Counted from the first letter of the stretch, positions 44,090-53,126 are shown. The stretch is DNA of 64,000 nucleotides from Bacteroidales bacterium (GCA_016936355.1 JAFGYB010000058.1:1-64000); one strand, 5' to 3'. Notes: generated from the sequence alone by a model not told the origin. A program made the numbers and translations.

Positions 44090-45238
44090 CTATACCACAT
44101 ACCGGACGATTTTTTGCGAGAGGTGGGCCAGTACTTCATAATTCAACTGATCACTGATGTCGCTGAAGGCAGTAACCTTGATTTCCAGTTCCCCCTGTTT
44201 CCCGATAATCACCACTTCATCGCCTACCTGAACATTTTCTACATGCGTAATATCGGCCACAATCATATTCATATTCACCAGCCCGATTACCCGGCATCGC
44301 TGTCCATGAATCAGCACTCTTCCTCTGTTGCTCAGCGACCGGCTGAAACCACTGGAATAACCCACCGGTATTAATGCCGTTAAAGTATCAGTCTGTGCCT
44401 GAAAAGTAATGCCGTAGCCGATGAATTCTCCCGTCTTTACTTCCTTTACGGACATTACTTTACTGTGCCAGCTCATGATTCGTTCCAGCGGATCTGATTT
44501 GTCCGGTTTTGCGTTGATGTAATGAATAAACGTTTCCATGCTGGGCCAAAACCCGTATTGCATGATGCCGATCCGTACCAGATCCATACGGGTTTTCGGA
44601 TACACAAAAGCCGCTGCCGAGTTGGCTACATGCCTGTATTTTGGGTGGATGTTGTTTTCCTTTAACTGCTCCAGCATTTTATGGTACTGTTTCAATTGCT
44701 TCTGTATCCTGAGGTGATTTGAAATGCTTTCCGCACCTGCCAAATGAGTACAAAATCCCATGACCTCAAAATAGTTTCGGTTATTGTTGATGAGCTCTAT
44801 GGCCTGTTTCAGGTTTTGCCTGTTGAGACCTGTTCGGTTCATCCCCGTTTCCGCTTCCAGATGAATCCTTGCTTTAAGATGCAGCGTCCGGGCAGTTTTT
44901 AAAGCCAGGCGCAACCGTTCCAGATTAAAGACAAAAAATTCAAACCCTTTTTCAAGTACTTCTTTCATCCGGTCGTTCGGAATCCAACCCATGATCATGA
45001 CACTGCACTCTTCTGACATGCTTTTGCAAACTCGTTCTGCTTCGGTATAGTCGAACACGGCAAAATGATTAATCCCGTATTTTTCAAAAAGAGGAACCAC
45101 TTGTTCAATGCCGTGCCCGTAAGCATTGGCTTTCACGACGGACGATATTTTTACTCCGGGCCCCAGTTTCTTTTTTAAAAATTCAATGTTGTTTTCAACA
45201 GCTTTTTCGCTGAGTGTAATCTCAGAACTTCTGTTCAT
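44090..45238 (-). CDS. alr: Alanine racemase
   Basis: A 382-residue PLP enzyme making D-alanine for peptidoglycan. Seen: the PLP Lys36 in SVVKANAYGHGIEQVVPLFE (~33-52), RIHLEAETGMNRTGL (~126-140), the catalytic Tyr region TGEFIGYGITFQA (~273-285), and a C-terminal beta domain with LVNMNMIVADIT (~330). Its ATG overlaps the stop of the upstream M20 amidohydrolase by four bases (ATGA), so the two are translated together. No murF fusion is present, unlike in many Bacteroidota. Confidence 0.95.
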   Translation of the reverse strand: MNRSSEITLSEKAVENNIEFLKKKLGPGVKISSVVKANAYGHGIEQVVPLFEKYGINHFAVFDYTEAERVCKSMSEECSVMIMGWIPNDRMKEVLEKGFEFFVFNLERLRLALKTARTLHLKARIHLEAETGMNRTGLNRQNLKQAIELINNNRNYFEVMGFCTHLAGAESISNHLRIQKQLKQYHKMLEQLKENNIHPKYRHVANSAAAFVYPKTRMDLVRIGIMQYGFWPSMETFIHYINAKPDKSDPLERIMSWHSKVMSVKEVKTGEFIGYGITFQAQTDTLTALIPVGYSSGFSRSLSNRGRVLIHGQRCRVIGLVNMNMIVADITHVENVQVGDEVVIIGKQGELEIKVTAFSDISDQLNYEVLAHLSQKIVRYVV

Positions 45239-46371
45239 GATTTCAGGTTTAAATTTTCATAGATTGAATAAAACATCTGAATGCCTGTATCGATGATGTC
45301 ATCCGGAAAGTCATAATCGGGATTGTGCAACGCCGGTTGATCAGTCCCCGATCCGATTCCGAAGTATGCCCCCATGTATTGTTCCGTGAAGTAGGAAAAG
45401 TCTTCCGACCAACGGAAAGGAGTTTCCAAATATTCGTATTCCAGTTTATTTTCTATTGCCGCCTTTTCAACCAGGACAACACATTTGTTGTTGTTTTCAA
45501 GTGCAGGAAATATTTCGGAAAAAGAGCGGGTATGGGAAAGTCCTTCGTCCTGTGCAATCTTGCTGATGATTGACTCCACTTTCTTTGTAAGCAGTTTCAT
45601 GTCTTCATTCTCAAAGGCGCGCAATGTGAGCATCACTTCAGCATTTCCGGGTGTGGTACCAAACGAAATCTCTCCCATTCGGATGTGAATGATGGTAAGC
45701 AGTGTCAGGTCCTGAAAAAGAGCTTTATTTTGAATCAGCTGATCCAGTTCGTTGATGGTCCGGGCTATTGCCTTGGCAGGACTGATGCCTTTTTCGGGTT
45801 CTGCAGCATGAGCTGTTTTCCCGGTAAAGGTTACGGTCATTCCTTTAGATGCAGCTGAAAAAACCCCTTTTCTCAACAGGATTTTGTTTTTCTTTTCTCC
45901 CGGAATGTTGTGCAGAGCAAACACATAATCAGGATTGATCTTTTTGAATTCGGGATCGTTCACCACATCACGGGCCCCTTGCTCTACTTCCTCAGCCGGT
46001 TGAAAAAGAAAAACCACGTTCCCTTTCACGGGACGGTTCGCTGCAGCCTTTTGAGCCAGTCCCAGCACGATGGCCATGTGTCCGTCGTGCCCACAGGAAT
46101 GCGCCACCCCCTTATTTTGTGATTCATACTCCAATTGGGTGGTTTCCAAAATTGGCAAGGCATCCAGTTCGGAACGAAACAGGACCGTGGGGCCATGGTC
46201 TTTTCCTTTGAAAATAAAGGCTTTCCCATGCGAAGCCAGCGATATTGTTTCGTCGGGATGAAAGGACTTCATCAATTCTTCAATCCGTTCTGAAGTAAGC
46301 ACTTCACGGTTTGAAATCTCAGGATTTTGATGTATTTGGTGGCGTATGTTCAGGATGTTTTTTTCCGGCAT
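45235..46371 (-). CDS. M20D amidohydrolase (N-acyl amino acid hydrolase-like)
   Basis: A 378-residue metal-dependent amidohydrolase. Seen: IRHQIHQNPEISNREVLTSE (~8-27), metal-site motif AHSCGHDGHMAIVLGLA (~92-108), VVFLFQPAEEVEQGARDVV (~119-137) with catalytic Glu, DYVFALHNIPGEKKNKIL, and the C-terminal metal His region ALHNPDYDFPDDII (~343-356). Relatives hydrolyse N-acetyl amino acids, hippurate or IAA-amino acids. It overlaps alr by four bases, hinting at amino acid or cell-wall peptide recycling, but this is inference. No signal peptide. Confidence 0.9.
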   Translation of the reverse strand: MPEKNILNIRHQIHQNPEISNREVLTSERIEELMKSFHPDETISLASHGKAFIFKGKDHGPTVLFRSELDALPILETTQLEYESQNKGVAHSCGHDGHMAIVLGLAQKAAANRPVKGNVVFLFQPAEEVEQGARDVVNDPEFKKINPDYVFALHNIPGEKKNKILLRKGVFSAASKGMTVTFTGKTAHAAEPEKGISPAKAIARTINELDQLIQNKALFQDLTLLTIIHIRMGEISFGTTPGNAEVMLTLRAFENEDMKLLTKKVESIISKIAQDEGLSHTRSFSEIFPALENNNKCVVLVEKAAIENKLEYEYLETPFRWSEDFSYFTEQYMGAYFGIGSGTDQPALHNPDYDFPDDIIDTGIQMFYSIYENLNLKS

Positions 46372-46484
46372 AATTCTTTAGATGTAAGATCTGCCAAATT
46401 AATCATAGCCAGCCCCAAATCCAAAATTAATTTACTAAAAGACGTGAAAAATTAGGAGTTTGATGAAAAACACGAAGGAAAAAT

Positions 46485-46682
46485 GTAAGACTTCGTTATC
46501 GGCAATTTTCATCTAAAGGAGGCTTTGATAAATTTTTCGACCAGTTCCCCCAATTAAAGCTTGTGGGTGGCCACCAAACCCGAAACCTGGTATCTGATGA
46601 GTTGTTTCAACAACGCCTGGGAACTTTTCCTACTGCAAATTTTAGGATTGCGCTTATTATTTTATTCCGGATAAAATTCAAC
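46485..46682 (-). pseudogene. Decayed 3' fragment of a MutS-like gene
   Basis: On the minus strand, 46574-46632 translates to KSSQALLKQLIRYQVSGLVA then THKL, a stop, LGELVEKF. This matches the intact MutS-like protein (48809-50629) at KGSRALLKQLIHRQASGLMA THDLSLGELAEVF (its residues 527-558). Nucleotide similarity runs without gaps up to ~46682, the Walker B region. On the other side the match jumps to the last codons (SFLMKKMGIADTED), so about 30 codons are deleted. An in-frame stop and frameshifts make it non-functional. It and the intact copy are on the same strand, flanking the sulfatase gene. Confidence 0.8.
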
Positions 46683-46711
46683 AAACAAGTAACAATTAAT
46701 GAATGATTTCT

Positions 46712-46719
46712 TAGCTTTG
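46712..46719 (+). promoter_or_regulatory. -7 box of the LtaS-type sulfatase gene
   Basis: TAGCTTTG (TAnnTTTG) lies 22 bases before the ATG at 46742, directly beside the MutS-like relic. Confidence 0.55.
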
Positions 46720-46741
46720 AAGGTAAAATACTATCATTAAG

Positions 46742-48697
46742 ATGGATAATCTTGCCCATAAATCGAATCGATTTCAAACCTATAACATCAATTATCAGAT
46801 TATTCTTCTTTATAGGTTTTTATTGCTGATGGCTTTATTCACTATTTCGAGGCTTGGTTTTTATTATTTCAATACCGGGCACTACCCGGATATGACTTTC
46901 GAAAGGTTGATGAGGATAATGCAGGGAGGGTTTAAATTTGATGTTACAGGGATTTTATATGTAAATGTATTATACATACTTCTTTATCATCTGCCATTTC
47001 CTTTCAGAAATACTAAAAGTTATAGCCGTTTTTTAAAATGGTGGTTTTTTATATCGAATGGGATCGCATTAGCAGCCAATGTGGGTGATTTCTTTTACTT
47101 TGATTTTATTTTAAAGCGTTCTACGGCAGATGTTTTTATGTTTGCTAAAGAAGGAAATATAGTAACCCTTTTTATTCACTTTATTGTAGACTACTGGCAG
47201 GGACTTGTTTTCTGGTTATTACAAATGGCTGTTCTTATTTGGGGCTATGATAAGGTGAAGCTTCTGACAGAAGTTAAGCCGAAAAAATTATCTTTTTATC
47301 TTTCCGCTGTATTCTGGCTATTAATCAGTGTTTATTTTTCCGTTATTGGGATTCGCGGAGGTTTTACAGGAACTACCCGACCCATTACGTTGGGTAATGC
47401 CGGGGCATATACTCAAAAACCGCTTGAAATGGCCATCGTTTTAAATACTCCTTTTAGCATTATTCGCACACTGAATAAAAAGCCTTTAAAAGAGGAACAT
47501 TATTTCCCGGATGAGGAACTGAAACAAATTTACTCACCCATTCACCCAGCTCATACTTCAGGGGCATTTAAACCACTCAATGTGGTAGTGCTCATCATGG
47601 AAAGCTTTGCTAAAGAGTACGTGGGCGCTTACAACAGGAATTTGGATCATGGTGAATACCGGGGGTATACACCCTTTTTAGATTCATTGATTGGCAAAAG
47701 CAAGTGTTTTCAATATTCATTTGCCAATGGCCGGAAATCAATTGATGCATTGCCATCTATTACATCCAGTATTCCCTCAATGGTCAATCCGTATGTGACT
47801 TCTGTGTATGCATCAAATAAAATTAACAGTCTGGCCCTTACTTTGAAAAAGAAGGGGTACGAAACTGCATTTTTTCATGGGGCTCCAAATGGATCAATGG
47901 GCTTTGATGCTTTTATGAAAGTAGCCGGTTATGATCAGTATTACGGAATGACGGAATACGGAAACGATGATGATTTTGACGGTTCATGGGGGATTTGGGA
48001 CGAAGAATTTATGCAATACATGGCGGATGAATTCGGAAAATTAAAACAGCCGTTTCTTGCCACTTTCTTTTCAGTATCTTCTCATCATCCTTTCAAGGTA
48101 CCCCAAAAATACGAAGGAGCATTTCGGAAAGGAACACTTGAATTCCATATTCCCATTCAATATTCTGATTTGGCTCTTAGAAAGTTTTTTGCAAAAGCGT
48201 CAAAAGAACCCTGGTTTATAAATACCCTCTTTGTATTAACGGCTGATCATTCAAATCATGCGTGGCATCCTGAATATAAAACTTCTATTGGTGATTTTTC
48301 AATTCCAATTTTGTTTTATCAACCGGCAGATACTTTGTTAAGAGGTGTGGACTCAACCAGTGTTGCACAGCAAATAGACATTATGCCCACAATCCTGGAT
48401 TACTTAAATTATGATAAAGAATATTTTGCTTTTGGTGTAGATTTGCTGGATAGCTCTGCAACAAAGTTCGCAGTCAATTATAACAACAGTACGTATCAAT
48501 TGATTCAGGGAAAGTATCTGCTGCAGTTTCTTAATGGCAAAACCATTGCTGTTTATAATTATGTCAATGATCCGTTACTCAAGACAAACCTGATTGGTAA
48601 AGTTCATGATATTCAGGCAAAAACGGAAAAAATGATGAAGGCGTTTATTCAGCAGTATAACAACAGGATGATTCATAATCAACTGGTCGTAAATTGA
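46742..48697 (+). CDS. LtaS-like sulfatase-fold phosphoglycerol transferase
   Basis: A 651-residue membrane protein. Seen: four to five membrane helices in residues ~20-220, then a periplasmic sulfatase-fold domain: VVVLIMESFAKEYVGAYN (~281-298; metal Glu), FANGRKSIDALPSITSSIPS (~325-344) with a nucleophile position that is Ser rather than the Thr of LtaS, and LTADHSNHAWHPEYK (~499-513; metal Asp/His). Relatives transfer phosphoglycerol or phosphoethanolamine to surface glycans. In the lines I counted its GC is in the mid-30s percent, against the mid to upper 40s in its neighbours, so it may be acquired. It sits between two MutS-like copies. Confidence 0.9.
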   Translation: MDNLAHKSNRFQTYNINYQIILLYRFLLLMALFTISRLGFYYFNTGHYPDMTFERLMRIMQGGFKFDVTGILYVNVLYILLYHLPFPFRNTKSYSRFLKWWFFISNGIALAANVGDFFYFDFILKRSTADVFMFAKEGNIVTLFIHFIVDYWQGLVFWLLQMAVLIWGYDKVKLLTEVKPKKLSFYLSAVFWLLISVYFSVIGIRGGFTGTTRPITLGNAGAYTQKPLEMAIVLNTPFSIIRTLNKKPLKEEHYFPDEELKQIYSPIHPAHTSGAFKPLNVVVLIMESFAKEYVGAYNRNLDHGEYRGYTPFLDSLIGKSKCFQYSFANGRKSIDALPSITSSIPSMVNPYVTSVYASNKINSLALTLKKKGYETAFFHGAPNGSMGFDAFMKVAGYDQYYGMTEYGNDDDFDGSWGIWDEEFMQYMADEFGKLKQPFLATFFSVSSHHPFKVPQKYEGAFRKGTLEFHIPIQYSDLALRKFFAKASKEPWFINTLFVLTADHSNHAWHPEYKTSIGDFSIPILFYQPADTLLRGVDSTSVAQQIDIMPTILDYLNYDKEYFAFGVDLLDSSATKFAVNYNNSTYQLIQGKYLLQFLNGKTIAVYNYVNDPLLKTNLIGKVHDIQAKTEKMMKAFIQQYNNRMIHNQLVVN

Positions 48698-48704
48698 GAA
48701 TGAG

Positions 48705-48730
48705 TTCCTGATGCACTTACCCATCAGGAA
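48705..48730 (+). terminator. Hairpin behind the sulfatase gene
   Basis: TTCCTGATG (48705-48713) pairs perfectly with CATCAGGAA (48722-48730) around an 8-base loop, starting eight bases after the stop. No T run follows, so it may be an mRNA-stabilising or rho-related hairpin rather than a classical terminator. Confidence 0.4.
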
Positions 48731-48808
48731 TGTTAAATGAAACTTTACCTAAAAGACCTGAAAATTCTCTGTCAGGCAAGGATTTTCTTGTTAGGGCAGG
48801 AAATATTA

Positions 48809-50629
48809 TTAATCTTCCGTATCGGCGATGCCCATTTTTTTCATCAGGAAAGAGGCGTTCAGATTTTGTGAAATACCCTCTTTCAAAGTATAGTCAAACA
48901 CCATTTCTTCACCGGTAATTTCCACCTCAAACCGTTTGTTGACGATGTGGTCGGGAAACACTTCGGCCAGTTCACCCAACGAAAGATCATGCGTCGCCAT
49001 CAGTCCCGAAGCCTGGCGATGAATTAATTGTTTCAACAGTGCCCGTGACCCTTTTTGTTTGTCCTTAGAATTAGTGCCCCGAAGGATTTCATCCAGGATA
49101 ATGAACAGCGGAATTCCTTCTTCGAGGCATTCGATGATTTCCTTCAACCGCTTCAGTTCGGCAAAGAAATAGGAAGCTCCGTCCTGCAATGAGTCGGAAG
49201 TCTTGATACCTGTAAATAATTGAACCGGAGTAAAGGTTAATGAATCGGCCAGCACCGGGGCTCCGGCCATGGCCAGCAGCAGGTTTACTCCTACCGTTCT
49301 CAAATAGGTGCTTTTGCCTGCCATGTTGGCGCCAGTGATCACCTGAAACTGTCCCCATCCCTTTAATGATGCCGGGTTCCCAACACAAGAATCTTCGCTG
49401 ATAAAAGGGTGTCTCAGGTTTTCTCCTTCGAGTATAAATCCCTGTTCTGACTGTTGCGGAAAGTGTGCATCAGGAAAGTTAAAGGCGAATCCGGCCCATG
49501 CATTCAATTCATCCAGCCGGGCCAGCTCAGCAAACCATGCACTCAGTTCGGAACCGTATTCCTTTTTCCACTGCTCCAACCGCATCACCTGGAGAATATC
49601 CCACAGGAAAAACACATCCAGTAAAATGCCCACCAGGAAATTCAGGCGATAATCAAAAGCCTTTGAGATGGAAGCCAGTTTTCGGAACGCCTGATTGGCA
49701 GAAGCTTCTGCTCCTGCCAATGCCGATCGAACAGACACCAGCAAATCAGAATGAAATTTCTGTTCCTGAATTTTTTCAAAAAGGGTGGCATAGGTTTCCA
49801 ACAGTTCGGTTTGTTTTCCCAACAGGGCATGTTCCTTGTTGATTACCGACAGTTTGGGCATCAAATTGATCGTGGGCAACAGCAGAAAAATCCAGAACCA
49901 AGAATTACTCAGTACTCCTGCCAAAATCAGCCCGGTAACGCTAAGACCAACCAGTGGATTGACCACCAACATGATATAATTTAGCAGGTTATGAAATGAA
50001 GTGTTGGAGGAATCGGCCCACTGTAAAAGTTTGGTCAATGAGAGTTTATCCCGCATTTCATCCTGTCCCAACGCCTGAAATTCCTGTCGCCACTCCGGCA
50101 GGTTTTTTAGTTCCTCAATGGCTTGTTGCCGGGATTGTAAGGAATCTTTTCTGCTTAACGGATCTTTTAGAGTTTTTGACAACCGGTTTAAACCCATATG
50201 GGTTACGCAACGATCGATCAGTTGAAACAACGATCGTTTCCCAAACACATCCAGATCGCCAGCAAAGGGATGATCAGGCTCCAGAAACAGTTGTCCTTCA
50301 TCCTTGCTTCCGGTATTGCCATCCATCAGCTCCAGCTCAGTCTGGTTGATTTTCAACAGCTGACCATTGCGCTGTTTTTCACGATACAAGCGAACATGTC
50401 GAAGGATCAGTAAAATAAACACGGTGATTCCGGTACCCAGCATTGCCGACAAAGCAACCCAACTGTCATAAACTGCCCCCAAATAAATACCTACAGCCGT
50501 GAACACGAAAACGGCGACACGCCACAGGGATGTTCGCCTGATCCGATCCTGAATATGCTGTCCTTCATTGGAAAACTGATTAATCCGTTGTTGATAAAAA
50601 TCTGTGATGCGGTTTCTTTCCTGGGTCAT
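48809..50629 (-). CDS. Membrane-anchored MutS-like ATPase
   Basis: A 606-residue protein with the MutS ABC-type ATPase domain: Walker A TGANMAGKSTYLRTVG (432-447), signature region SDSLQDGASYFFAELKRL (~478-495), Walker B FIILDEILRGTN (509-520) and H-loop ATHDLSLGEL (545-554). The mismatch-binding domain is absent. Instead there are hydrophobic segments at ~36-53, 57-76, 217-258 and 328-349, so it should sit in the inner membrane. Such MutS relatives occur in Bacteroidota without known roles in repair. It is alone on its transcript; a second decayed copy lies 2.1 kb beyond its 3' end. Confidence 0.88.
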   Translation of the reverse strand: MTQERNRITDFYQQRINQFSNEGQHIQDRIRRTSLWRVAVFVFTAVGIYLGAVYDSWVALSAMLGTGITVFILLILRHVRLYREKQRNGQLLKINQTELELMDGNTGSKDEGQLFLEPDHPFAGDLDVFGKRSLFQLIDRCVTHMGLNRLSKTLKDPLSRKDSLQSRQQAIEELKNLPEWRQEFQALGQDEMRDKLSLTKLLQWADSSNTSFHNLLNYIMLVVNPLVGLSVTGLILAGVLSNSWFWIFLLLPTINLMPKLSVINKEHALLGKQTELLETYATLFEKIQEQKFHSDLLVSVRSALAGAEASANQAFRKLASISKAFDYRLNFLVGILLDVFFLWDILQVMRLEQWKKEYGSELSAWFAELARLDELNAWAGFAFNFPDAHFPQQSEQGFILEGENLRHPFISEDSCVGNPASLKGWGQFQVITGANMAGKSTYLRTVGVNLLLAMAGAPVLADSLTFTPVQLFTGIKTSDSLQDGASYFFAELKRLKEIIECLEEGIPLFIILDEILRGTNSKDKQKGSRALLKQLIHRQASGLMATHDLSLGELAEVFPDHIVNKRFEVEITGEEMVFDYTLKEGISQNLNASFLMKKMGIADTED

Positions 50630-50859
50630 AAGAATAAAATGTCTGACAAAATAACGAAGAATTTATTCTACTACGGAATAAACTGCTGTGCAATGTGAAA
50701 GTTCAAACGGGATCTTAACTTTCAAATTCCAGCTTCCAGTCCCTGTTTTTCTCAAAAAAAAATTCAAATCTTGAACATAATTCACATACATTTTACATAT
50801 GTCGCTAAAACCATATTATTTTTACACCCTCATCTGAAACAGATAACACACTATATAAC

Positions 50860-51699
50860 ATGAAGAAAAAACTACTTTTTTTATCCGCAATCATCCTGAT
50901 GAATTATGGATTAACCTTTGCTCAGGAGGTTGAATTAAAAGATCCTTCCGTTTATGATTTTCAAAGCACTCTGGCTCCGTTTTCCTTCTCTACGACTACA
51001 CTGACACCACAGGATTTGCCCTGGAGTCTGGCTTATGCCGGCAGTTACGGACAACAGGTCTCGGGCCCGTTCGGGTACGATGGCGTGGAACAACAAGTTT
51101 CGGTAATGGGGTATCTGGGCGGGCGTTTTACGCTGTTGGCCCATGCCGGTTTGGGCTTTCCGCGGGGAAACATTATCAATAGTGCCCAACAAGTGGAGGT
51201 GATCCGAAATTTTATTGGGGGCAAAAAATATGGTGGTTTTCGTCTGGGTATTGGGCTGGGGGCCAACCACGATTACAGTAATGTGATTTCTGCACTGGGC
51301 CGGGTGGTTATTTCTTATGACCAACCCAGATTAAAGATAGCAGGAAATTTGTTGTTTGAAAAAGCTTTTGCTGCTGACCGCGATAAGATCGATATTATTA
51401 CGAGCCTTGGTGTTCAGTATCGGATTACCACAGCTTTTTACGCCGGACTGGAAGCGGTTGGTGAGGATCTCGAAGGTTTGTGGAATCCCCAGGAAGCCGA
51501 AGGTGGCGCCCGTATTTTAGTTGGGCCTTCGCTGAACCTGGTGCCCAATAAATCCCGTTTTTCCTTTTCCCTTTCCGGGGGACCGGTCATGTATGCCACA
51601 CGTAGTGCAGAATCCAACCCAACCGCCATTCGGGAATTGCCATTTGAGAACGGACTGACCATCCGTGCCCGTGTGATCTTCAAACTCTCACAGAACTAA
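50860..51699 (+). CDS. Probable outer membrane/periplasmic protein, unknown
   Basis: A 279-residue protein with a signal peptide (KKKLLFLSAIILMNYGLTFAQ). The rest shows alternating beta strands rich in Gly and aromatic residues (FRLGIGLGANHDYSNVISAL, YRITTAFYAGLEAVGEDLEG, FSFSLSGGPVMYATRS) ending RARVIFKLSQN, consistent with a small outer-membrane barrel. A near-consensus TATTTTTA at about 50813-50820 may be its -7 box. I do not recognise the family. Confidence 0.75.
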   Translation: MKKKLLFLSAIILMNYGLTFAQEVELKDPSVYDFQSTLAPFSFSTTTLTPQDLPWSLAYAGSYGQQVSGPFGYDGVEQQVSVMGYLGGRFTLLAHAGLGFPRGNIINSAQQVEVIRNFIGGKKYGGFRLGIGLGANHDYSNVISALGRVVISYDQPRLKIAGNLLFEKAFAADRDKIDIITSLGVQYRITTAFYAGLEAVGEDLEGLWNPQEAEGGARILVGPSLNLVPNKSRFSFSLSGGPVMYATRSAESNPTAIRELPFENGLTIRARVIFKLSQN

Positions 51700-51767
51700 C
51701 GGACAAAATGGAAGAGTATTTATAGTATCAAGGTAAAATTCAAACAGGTTCAATATTAGGTATCTAT

Positions 51768-51775
51768 TATCTTTG
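51768..51775 (+). promoter_or_regulatory. -7 box of a small membrane protein gene
   Basis: TATCTTTG (TAnnTTTG) lies 46 bases before the ATG at 51822. It supports that ATG over the GTG at 51780, which would leave almost no leader. Confidence 0.5.
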
Positions 51776-51821
51776 TGGTGTGGATTTGTCCGCAATTTTT
51801 TTAAACCTAAAACCACAAAAT

Positions 51822-52007
51822 ATGAACACTGTTTTTTGGGATATCCTTTTCATCCTTCTGCTTGCCGCGGTCTTACTTACGTTGATTTATTTGGATTGGA
51901 TGGATTTTGTTCTGAAATTCCCTTTCATTATGATCTTAACAGGCTATTTTATCGGACGGTATACTACACACTTAATCAACAAACAGGTCGCCAAGAAACA
52001 AGTATAG
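51822..52007 (+). CDS. Small two-helix membrane protein
   Basis: A 61-residue protein (NTVFWDILFILLLAAVLLT..., then DFVLKFPFIMILTGYFIGRY) with two hydrophobic segments and a basic tail (NKQVAKKQV). The frame is open back to a GTG at 51780, but the ATG at 51822 starts the hydrophobic part and sits behind a promoter box. It is convergent with the DUF6266 gene, 21 bases apart. The function is unknown. Confidence 0.6.
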   Translation: MNTVFWDILFILLLAAVLLTLIYLDWMDFVLKFPFIMILTGYFIGRYTTHLINKQVAKKQV

Positions 52008-52028
52008 GCAGAAAGGAGTTACCCCATT

Positions 52029-52697
52029 TTAACCGTGTATCAAAACGGTGCCGCAATAAATGCTGTCGGAGATTCCTTCTTCATTTACAATGCCCAGCAA
52101 GGCTTTCTGTTTGACAAATACCAGATAGCAGGCCACTTCTTTGCCCCGAAAGTTTTTGGACAACTTAATCTCGGCTTCTCCGTCTTTTCGGCGTGCTGCA
52201 TCCAGCCTGTAATCTGATAATTTTTCGTCAATACAGCGAACAACCACCAGTGCTTTGTCCTGTTCACGTCCCTCAGGGATGGCCTCTGATACATTCCAAA
52301 AGAACTTCACAGTATCATTGGAGGCAGCTCTAGCTGCTGCTTTCACATTGCCGGGCAAAGTTCCCCTGCTCACCAGTACGCTGGATGGATTTACTTTTAT
52401 TTCAGGATAATTTCCGATCAATGCCGATTTCATATTGTACGACATGGCTGCATTGTATGCTGATTTGTCGGCAGTATAGGCACCAAAACCCAGTCTCAGA
52501 AACTCTTTAAGGGGTAGCAAGAATTCCTGAGTATTTACGAAACGCATGCGCTGAGCTAACTGCTTCTCCGTATTGGGATGATTCACTTTATCGGGTCTTG
52601 TGCGGATGTAATAACCATCTTTCCAGCGACAACCCACAAGATTGCCCAGTTTCCCTGTAAACGGCCCCTGGAGATTGTTGTTTTTTAATCGTGCCAT
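52029..52697 (-). CDS. DUF6266 family protein
   Basis: A 222-residue protein of the Bacteroidota DUF6266 family. Seen: the N-terminal signature NNNLQGPFTGKLGNLVGCRW followed by GYYIRTRPDK, then a region rich in LRLGF/YNAAMSYN, and a beta-rich C-terminal half (VVVRCIDEKLSDYRLDAARR; VACYLVFVKQKALLGIVNEE). No signal peptide is seen. Family members often occur in many copies per genome; no function is established. Confidence 0.8.
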   Translation of the reverse strand: MARLKNNNLQGPFTGKLGNLVGCRWKDGYYIRTRPDKVNHPNTEKQLAQRMRFVNTQEFLLPLKEFLRLGFGAYTADKSAYNAAMSYNMKSALIGNYPEIKVNPSSVLVSRGTLPGNVKAAARAASNDTVKFFWNVSEAIPEGREQDKALVVVRCIDEKLSDYRLDAARRKDGEAEIKLSKNFRGKEVACYLVFVKQKALLGIVNEEGISDSIYCGTVLIHG

Positions 52698-52740
52698 GCT
52701 ATTCTTTTGTTGTTCCTGAACACTGTTGAATGTGATTTTT

Positions 52741-52748
52741 CAAAGATA
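52741..52748 (-). promoter_or_regulatory. -7 box of the DUF6266 gene
   Basis: Minus strand reads TATCTTTG (TAnnTTTG), 44 bases before the ATG at 52697. Confidence 0.5.
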
Positions 52749-52862
52749 CTGAATCTTTTCTAAATAGTTAGTTTCTTCTAAAAAAAGACCTTATAAACGA
52801 AGAAGGTACGGAAAAAGTAAAAATTTAATACGAAGAAATATTTTAATGAATGATCCGGTTTC

Positions 52863-53042
52863 ATGTGGTTTAGAAAACAAGAAACCAACCCGGATATTTG
52901 GCAACCTTCCAAACTGACCGATTTCGAACACTTGATGCTGTCAGGCGAACACCTTTCCAGAATCAATATCAGCGAAATAGAGCCAGGAAGCACTGCAAAG
53001 ATCTGTAAAAGAGTTGTGTATAAAAAATGGCACAGTTCATGA
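52863..53042 (+). CDS. Possible 59-residue protein, unknown
   Basis: An ATG-initiated frame gives MWFRKQETNPDIWQPS, then KLTDFEHLMLSGEHLS, then RINISEIEPGSTAKICKR, ending VVYKKWHSS. Composition looks protein-like, and a strong terminator follows at 53127, but no TAnnTTTG box was seen upstream, so it may be a relic or an untranslated RNA. The 511-base gap it lies in (52698-53208) otherwise holds only the DUF6266 promoter, AT-rich sequence and the terminator. Confidence 0.35.
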   Translation: MWFRKQETNPDIWQPSKLTDFEHLMLSGEHLSRINISEIEPGSTAKICKRVVYKKWHSS

Positions 53043-53126
53043 TTTAGCAAATCCGACCCGAGGAAAAATTGAGGGATCTCGTTCTTTTTTAGGGTTGAGC
53101 AACGAATAGCTACATTCTCATTACTT

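Noticed and set aside
46515-46535. Resemblance of an AGGAGGCTTTGATAAATT stretch to the 17.9 kb repeat unit
   Set aside because: It is explained by the end of the MutS-like relic, which aligns with the intact gene's last codons.
52778-53050. A 90-codon minus-strand frame in the 52.7-53.2 kb gap
   Set aside because: It is antisense to the better 59-codon frame, is Phe/Leu-rich with no clear start context, and has no promoter box on that strand.
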